Below are positions 57,800-64,000 of a stretch of DNA of 64,000 bases, piece after piece. The first letter of the stretch is position 1. The number at the start of each line of letters is the position of its first letter. The stretch is taken from assembly GCA_012845835.1 (NCBI GenBank), contig JABAKD010000020.1:3110936-3174935 (forward strand), in the 5' to 3' direction. Source of the stretch: Undaria pinnatifida (taxonomy: Eukaryota; Sar; Phaeophyceae; Laminariales; Alariaceae). Position numbers and translations under genes: made by a program. Below the pieces are notes generated by a model. The model was not told the DNA's origin. It was given only the letters and a program-made list of their open reading frames with translations, and made no database searches.

Positions 57800-58639
57800 T
57801 TACAGCGCAGCCCTTACGGCCATCAAACAATTGCCCGTGAAGTTTCGGCCTACCAGCTTGCCGCCCTCGACAAGTCCCTTGGACCGTTTCACGCCTCCCT
57901 TAACTTGCCCCCCCCACATGTGGCCCTCCGCCCTCATCCTCACGAACTCAACGAGCACTTCGCTCCCGGTCGACCGCAAAACCTCGCGGTGCCTCGCGTT
58001 CTGCGTGAACTTGTCCATCTGAATCTTTTCCCAGATCGCTTCCAGCGTGCTGATGTCGCCCTGTCTCCCGTACTGCTCCAGGGGGTGTAGCCCTAACTCC
58101 ATTCCCAAGGTCGTAGCCCGGCAGCGGATTTTGCCGGACGACTTATTGTTGGCAGCGGCCATTTTCGACACGATTCCCACGTTCCCTTTTTTTCGCCAGT
58201 GTGCGGCCTTGCAGGCTCCCTTTTCGCCCCCCAGCATGAGACGGAGGCCGCTCCCCAGCGTGGATAGGTCCCCCCCGACTGCCAGCCTAGACACGTCGGA
58301 GGCCTTCTTGGTGAAGTGGGCCCACCAATAGTGCTCGGCGCACGGAAAGATGAACTCTCGTTCAACCATACCGTCACTACCACTACCACCACCTCCACCA
58401 CCACCAGCTCCATCACCATCACCACCACCATCACCATCACCACCACCACCACCATCACCACCACCACCACCGCCACCATCACCACTACCACCACCGCCAC
58501 CACAACCACCACATTCTTCCCCTCCTTGTTGTCCGTCTTGTTCCACGAATACGCGCCCAACAATACGGCATTCGTTGAAGTTGGACAGCATGTGGAAAGG
58601 GGGAGTCATGTTCGAGCCAAAATAGCGGAAGGATGTCAT
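57800..58639 (-). CDS. NADAR-domain (DUF1768) protein, single exon
   Basis: ATG at 58639-58637 opens 279 codons starting MTSFRYFGSNMTPPFHMLSN. The NADAR fold is recognisable by FHMLSNFNEC, the FIFPCAEHYWWAHFTKKA segment (compare the AEHYYQAQKF block), then KIQMDKFTQNARHREVLRST, VLVEF..M...WGGQ, and the end NFTGNCLMAVRAAL. Family members (E. coli YbiA, eukaryotic homologues) act on N-glycosidic bonds of ADP-ribose or riboflavin-pathway intermediates. Bacterial members are about 160 residues. The extra length here comes from a Gly/Asp-rich insert of about 50 residues, encoded by GGT/GAT triplets, between the first two blocks. An acceptor-like CTGTCAATCTCAG lies just upstream, so a 5' untranslated exon or a longer N-terminus is possible. 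Confidence 0.85.
   Translation of the reverse strand: MTSFRYFGSNMTPPFHMLSNFNECRIVGRVFVEQDGQQGGEECGGCGGGGGSGDGGGGGGGDGGGGGDGDGGGDGDGAGGGGGGGSGSDGMVEREFIFPCAEHYWWAHFTKKASDVSRLAVGGDLSTLGSGLRLMLGGEKGACKAAHWRKKGNVGIVSKMAAANNKSSGKIRCRATTLGMELGLHPLEQYGRQGDISTLEAIWEKIQMDKFTQNARHREVLRSTGSEVLVEFVRMRAEGHMWGGQVKGGVKRSKGLVEGGKLVGRNFTGNCLMAVRAAL
58375..58510. repeat. CCA/TCA triplet repeat within the NADAR gene
   Basis: CCACCATCACC-type triplets give (GGT/GAT)n on the coding strand and keep the frame open. Confidence 0.93.
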
Positions 58640-60755
58640 GACGCCAAGCAAACCTGAGATTGACAGGTCGCACGACGCCGTACGTAAGTAAGAGAAGCAG
58701 AGCCGGGGGGCGGGAGGGGGGGGGGGGTAGTCAGTTGTAGTAGTAGCTTGCCGCAGCCATCGGACCATAGACTGTTGGACTATGCATCCCTTTTGAGACG
58801 GAGAAAGAGGGGGGGTGGGCATTTTCGCGTCGTCAGTTAGTCGTGATGAGATCGAGAATTTCGTCGAAACTCGTCTCATATTGGATCTTATCGACAAAAA
58901 AAAAACGGGCAGAAAACACGTGCGCGGCGAGTGCGTTTTTTTTTTTGGCGCCAAATCCCTTCAAAACTGCTACCGTGTATTTATGCAGCGAAGCATGATA
59001 GTGAGGAGATTCTCGGTTCGGTTAGACTCGAGCAGCAGAGCACATATAGCCAGGTCTGTAGACTAGCCATGTAGGGGCCGTCAACTCACAGCGTTTGTTT
59101 GAAGAGATCGCTTGTATGCCCTATATAACACGTGCTTTCTTGGAATAGTATTGATTATTATGATTTCCTACTTGATACCATACACAATTTTCAGGCACGG
59201 GCGTCGCAGCTGCGCTGCAACCTGTCAGATAACCCGGGAAGACGGGGCGATCATTGATATTTGTAAGGTGGGTTTTGGTTTGATTTGATTGCTCTTTTTT
59301 CGCTGCATGCCCGCGGGTCGTCACCCTGACAGCACTCCAGACAGCAGGCGCGTTCGTCTGTGCTCACAACTACCGTGCGGTTCGTACGGTGCAGGCAGCC
59401 CAACCGCTGTAGTTTGTAGCCGCGAGTTGGTTTATTGTGGGTACGGGGGAACTCTATGCCGTAGTTGAGTGGATACCCACGGCCATGTGAGTTCAGTTTG
59501 CACATTGAATCATTTCACTTGTGCGCCTTCTTCGATCGAGCGCTTTTAGGCGGGAAAGCCTAGTATTTCCCGGACGATTTTGATTTCATTTGGTTTTTCG
59601 GATCTTCCTAGGGCTTCAGCACCTTTGTGCAAAACGGACTATCCAGGATGTTTGACAGGAGTTGATGTGAGACAACAACAACCATACGAGGATACGGATA
59701 CTCTCCCAGACAGAAATGAGTTTCAACTATGATAGGTTAGCGTTGTCGTATCGGGATACCGGGATGTCGGAGATCTATCCCGCCGCTTCTCCCGCTTTTC
59801 CCTCTCTCCGGGGCGCCTTCCCCTTGATACTCAAGAGGAGCTAAATGATGTCTTGGCGAGGTACTTGTGAGGTAGGAGCTGAATTATCTTCCGTTTATAT
59901 CTAGTCTAGACTACGCGTTCTATTTGCCTAGACTACTCGCTGGCATCTCTCCACCACCCTAGCCATTGCCTGTGCGGTGGCGCTGCCGTGCAACGCTCCT
60001 GAGAGACAGGAAACATACTCCCTGGTGCACTGGGCTGTACCTCCGCACACACAGCACAGCAGTAACTAAATGAAGAGCTTTTTCATACAGTCCCAGTATG
60101 TCGTTAGATACTACCAGGTACTAATATACTACAGTGTACTACTACTGCTGCCGCTGGTGTGTGCTGCACAGGACTGCATCCAGAGAGTCTCACAAGCACC
60201 ACGCTCTGCCTCTACGCTGATTCGTAACTCGCGACTACAAGTGCTTTTGGCTGACCTGTCTTCGGTGGTCAAATCCTCAGAGTTCGAACTAGCCTCGTTG
60301 GGGTCGGTCACGAGTCGTGGTAGTTGTGAGCTCTGAGCGGAGGCGGGTCTCTTTTTTTTTTTGAAACAGCAGCACGAGTCAGATTCAGGACCGATACCAG
60401 AACCGGTCGTTTTAATTTCCAACATAAAAAAAGTCGGAACCTTCATCAGATTCTATCTGAAGAGTGCACTGAAGAGGCCGTACGAGCACTGCTGCTGCTG
60501 CTGCTGTAGAGTTCGGCTGCTATTATAGTGTGGTATCGTCAAACACCAGACACCTACTATCGTATGATAGCCATGATATGTTTTAGGCGCTCTATTTCCG
60601 AACTCTTTGCCACGTGTACAGCAGTATATATATACATAGTCGAGAAAAAAATCAGTTTATTTTTTTTAATTCGAGGGTGTGCTCGAATATCTTCGGTGTT
60701 GTGTGTGTTGTCTTCACATCAAACCGTTCTTTCTACCCAACGACATCATCATCAG
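58640..60755. other. Intergenic, no gene recognised
   Basis: The first 150 bases have C-rich pyrimidine tracts on the minus strand and may be the promoter or a 5' intron of the NADAR gene. The rest has no coding-like frame. AGTTGATGTGAGACAACAACAA at 59660 is related to the end of repeat family R2. Confidence 0.45.
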
Positions 60756-60816
60756 TAGTAGTATTAATAGTAGTAGTAGTATTAATAGTGGTAGTAGTAT
60801 TAATAGTAGTAGTAGC

Positions 60817-60847
<31 letters not shown>

Positions 60848-60853
60848 TAGTTT

Positions 60854-60888
<35 letters not shown>

Positions 60889-60917
60889 CTTCTTCTTCTT
60901 CTTCTTCTTCTTCTTCC
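60756..60917. repeat. Compound (AGT)n(GTT)n(CTT)n microsatellite
   Basis: About 90 bases of AGT units with AAT interruptions are followed by about 12 TTG units and 9 TTC units. Confidence 0.95.
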
Positions 60918-61140
60918 TTTAACAACTCGCATAATCAAGTCCGTGGTTACAGGACAGGCTCCAGTCACTCCTGAGCTGAGGAATACCCCAGGGAAAGAAC
61001 ATGAACAAAACCAAAGGTCTGGTAAACGCACAGTCTATATCACAGCTGGGAGAGTGTTATAAGGCTTAGTTTGGGTAAGCCATTGGTTGACCTTTTGCAA
61101 GTGGTCAACGGACTAATACCCCACTAGTCTAATACCTTAA
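60918..61140 (-). repeat. Partial R2 copy and inverted SINE body fragment
   Basis: 60918-61050 matches the end of repeat family R2 (CATAATCAAGTCCGTGG). 61060-61140 is inverted relative to 10107-10150 and 17366-17405. Confidence 0.7.
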
Positions 61141-61269
61141 CAATCTATCTCTTACCACCAACAACACAGCGCACACTCTCTCTGATGCTCCCACAACTGT
61201 CCACACACAACAACAGCAGCAAGCAGTAGTAAGTAACGTACACTAAAAAAATAGAATTAGACTAGACTA

Positions 61270-61660
61270 CTGGACCAGTTGTAAGATCGAAGATTTGTCG
61301 AAACTCGTCTTTGCACGAGCTTTGTGATGGATACTCCGATCGCGCGTATTACGGGGTGTGTGTGTCCTCATTAAGGATATAGGTCGGCGACTCCCCTTGG
61401 AACTACAGTGTAGCTTGTACCAGGGTCAACAGGGTGATGTTAATCAGTCCTGTGCGTGGAAACTATAAACCCGTTTTTGAGGGGGACAAGATCTGACAGC
61501 TGTGGAAGGAAATACATCAGTTTATCAAGTGTATCCTGTAAGTCGTATAACCGGTGAGGGGAGGGCGGAGTTTGTAAGGGCGTGGGGGCCTGGGTTTGAG
61601 TGAGAGGGAGCGGGGCGGGGGGGGGGGGGGCGGGGCAATTCCATCTGTGCGCGGAAACTT
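61270..61660 (+). repeat. Dispersed repeat family R1, copy 3
   Basis: This is collinear with 18738 and 39553, again ending in a poly-G tract (61614-61631). A partial second piece follows at about 61845-61920. Confidence 0.85.
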
Positions 61661-61722
61661 CAAATCTTTCAAGGGAACAAATCTGATGGTTGTGGATTGT
61701 GGAAGGAATGCATCATGATTCA

Positions 61723-62815
61723 GTTGAAAGCAACTGAGTTAAATCGACACACGACGCGTATGAAAATACGTGGAAGTGTGGTGAGCTCGAGCTATATTTT
61801 TCCCCATCCGCCGGAGGATTAGAAAAAAAAAAAAAAAAAACATCAGTTTATCATGTGTATCCTGTAAGTCGTACAACCAGTGAGGAGAAGGCGGAGTGTT
61901 CGAAGGGTTGTCGGGGGAGGGGGATTTCCAACAGCTTTAGGTCGCATATATTGTGTTGGAGCTTGCTATACGCACGGTGCTAGGTCTCGGCGACTATCCA
62001 TAACACGATGGTGCGGGTGGTGGGGAAGGAGGGGGCGTTGGTAGGGGGAGGGGGGGGATGGATTGGAGCTACGGCATGGATGGCTAGTATACTGCTGTAT
62101 ACCAGGCATGCAGTATTAATGGTAAAACATATAATACCACTACTACACATTTGTTATAATTAATCAAATCGAGCAATGTCATAACCAGCTTCATTTTATA
62201 AGGTTTGTTCTAGTAACAACGCCAGCTGTGGATTCGACAAAATTTAGCGCCTATAGCAACTCATCTTTGCAAGCTGCACAACGCACCGGTCGCCCGCGTT
62301 CTTAGTGAGTTTGTCGTGAGTTAACGCAAGGCTTTTAGCACCGCACTCCCGACATGGGGACAAAACACTCGGGAGTTATACTACAATTTTTTAGGAGTTG
62401 GAAACAGGTTGTTAACGCCCCCTCTAGAACTGCACCCACCTTTTGGGGCACGACTGTTAATATCTACTAGGATTTAGTGTGGAATAACTACTGCAGTTCT
62501 TAACGTCTGCACAACTGGAAACCCGTTTTCGGGGGACAAAATTACTTGGATTTAATATAGGAACGAGTTTTGGGGCTCTAAAGGGGTTTTATAAGGGGTT
62601 ACACAAGAAGAATCTCAGAGGAAACGCGTGCCACGCTAGTAACAGTGGTACATCCACACACAGCACTTTAGTGACCAAAACTTTTCTGCCATTGCAGGGC
62701 TCCTCGCCTGACTTTCAAGCTCTACCTTCCTCCGGCGGATGGGGAAAAATAAAGCTTTAGCTCACCACACTTTACGCGTCGTGTGTCGATTTAACTCAGT
62801 TGCTTTCGCAGCCCA
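61723..62815. repeat. Inverted repeat pair, about 0.9 kb apart
   Basis: 61723-61823 and 62730-62815 are inverted copies (AACTGAGTTAAATCGACACA ... TTTTTCCCCATCCGCCGGAGG). The left arm has a small insertion. Confidence 0.85.
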
Positions 62816-64000
62816 ACGCTAGCTGGCGCACCCTTCGGGTCCCATTGTAGGTATAGCGTAAGCTGTCCCCGTCAGTGGTCTTCGTTACAACTCCGGCAGC
62901 GCAAGCTCTACCCGTTCACGTTGAATCTTCATGCTATGCTCGTACGTCCTCCGCGTTGCATACCTACTGTGCAGTTCATGTGATAGAATTGTTCATCGGA
63001 CTGCATATGCTTTTTTTTGTCATGACCACAGCAGATTTTTAGAGGTTCGGTATGAGACCTCAGATCAGGAACCACTAGAAATAGGTCGTAGCACTGGCCA
63101 GGAAACACACAATACAACTCACCAGCTAAAAGGCTAGCCATGCCAGGTGACAAGTTTAACAGCCATGCGGGTTCGCCGAGTGAATGCAAAGAAGCGCAGT
63201 GGCAGTCGCAACCAACAAAAAAAAAAACACACACACACACGGCGGCACACAGGAGGGCCGGCAGCGTTGCTTGCTTGAATCTAACCTTGTTCACATCAAA
63301 CGCGCATGTGCATGTTCCGAGGCATATTTGGGTCGAATTGGATACTAAAAATCGATCAATTTTACTCTTTATATACGAAATATCGTTACGGAGCTTAATC
63401 AATACCAAGATACCAGGTATAGAGATATAGATATAGCTCCGTACCACAAAAGAAAAGCCTTCTGCGTTCTCCGCTCACTCGTGACATGCACTCACCCCCT
63501 CCCTGGTCACCAACAGGCAAGTTTTGCGCTTGCTCTCCTCTTCTTCTCTAATCTAGCCACCAGAGCCCAAACACCAACATCCAAACGGCCAGAGATCGAA
63601 CGACCACGAGCGTATAGCAGTAACTGCCATGACTTACTTTTCATCTTTCTTACGTAAAAAAAAAAATACTATGAATACCTCTTTCCCGAACGGCCTCGAA
63701 AGCTGGCCTACCTGAACAAACAGGGAGCGTTGCCCGTGCTCAGTCAAGGAAATCGTGTACCAGAACGAGCGCACTTTTGCCCCCGTTGGAGGCAAAATTA
63801 ACACCAGTAAAAACAAGAGGCCCCGGACAACGCCCCACATCGAGACAAAAACTGCAACCACAGCAAGACTCCGCTCGCTGCTGGTTACTTTGGGTTAAAA
63901 TACAGATGGAGGGGCTATCAGGCCAGCCACCTCCACCCGCAAGCATACCCTCGCAATCATACACATAATATATAGATAGAAGCCCCGGAAAGCGCCCACA
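62816..64000. other. Right end of the window, no firm gene
   Basis: A possible minus-strand exon at about 63700-63850 reads PPTGAKVRSFWYTISLTEHG and RSLFVQ before GTAGGC. It is isolated and the family is not recognised. Otherwise I see only short frames and a (CA)n run at 63226-63241. Confidence 0.3.

Noticed and set aside
1-64000. CRISPR arrays or bacterial operons
   Set aside because: No regularly spaced short repeats with unique spacers; the sequence is clearly a eukaryotic nuclear genome.

Overview
The window is nuclear DNA from a eukaryote. Its genes are split by GT-AG introns, the few real exons are embedded in a large repeat load, and no bacterial-style operons are seen. One gene encodes a protein whose N-terminus looks like a bipartite plastid-targeting signal with the Ala/Phe cleavage motif of secondary red-lineage plastids. 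With the DIRS-type and restriction-like-endonuclease retroelements, the long C-rich polypyrimidine tracts before acceptors and the intron-rich genes, this suggests a photosynthetic stramenopile, most likely a brown alga. The species assignment is inference.

Host genes. (1) Positions 9581 to beyond 1, minus strand: seven exons of a nucleoporin Nup133-like gene. All splice phases fit, and the gene runs off the left edge. (2) 28220-20066, minus: a plastid-targeted DUF1995-family gene in six recognisable exons, with an intron of about 4.3 kb full of repeats. (3) 46471-50443, plus: a four-exon gene for a small coiled-coil protein of about 135 residues. (4) 58639-57800, minus: a single-exon NADAR-domain gene with a glycine-rich trinucleotide-encoded insert. 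A few coding-like fragments of unknown origin lie at about 25060-25340, 43282-43680, 53630-53770 and 54700-54990.

Mobile elements. 101-2993 is a small LTR element with 222-bp LTRs inside an intron of the Nup133-like gene. 8067-8808 and 41084-41871 are two copies of a PIF/Harbinger-like MITE with TAA target duplications. About 10560-17060 (minus) is a decayed non-LTR retroelement with reverse transcriptase, a zinc finger and a restriction-like endonuclease. It is preceded by a RING-like module that occurs twice in tandem. About 31050-34920 (minus) is a decayed DIRS-type element with reverse transcriptase, RNase H and tyrosine recombinase. Many further families are short TIR or foldback elements, some carrying arrays of short motifs (GGGTC, GACGG, CAGTCGAAAA), tRNA-like repeats and microsatellites.

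The genes do not form a pathway. The interest lies in how repeats sit inside the introns of housekeeping genes, in reading-frame breaks that fall on G/C homopolymers, and in a nine-base near-palindrome, TACCWGGTA, that recurs at least 18 times in 64 kb.
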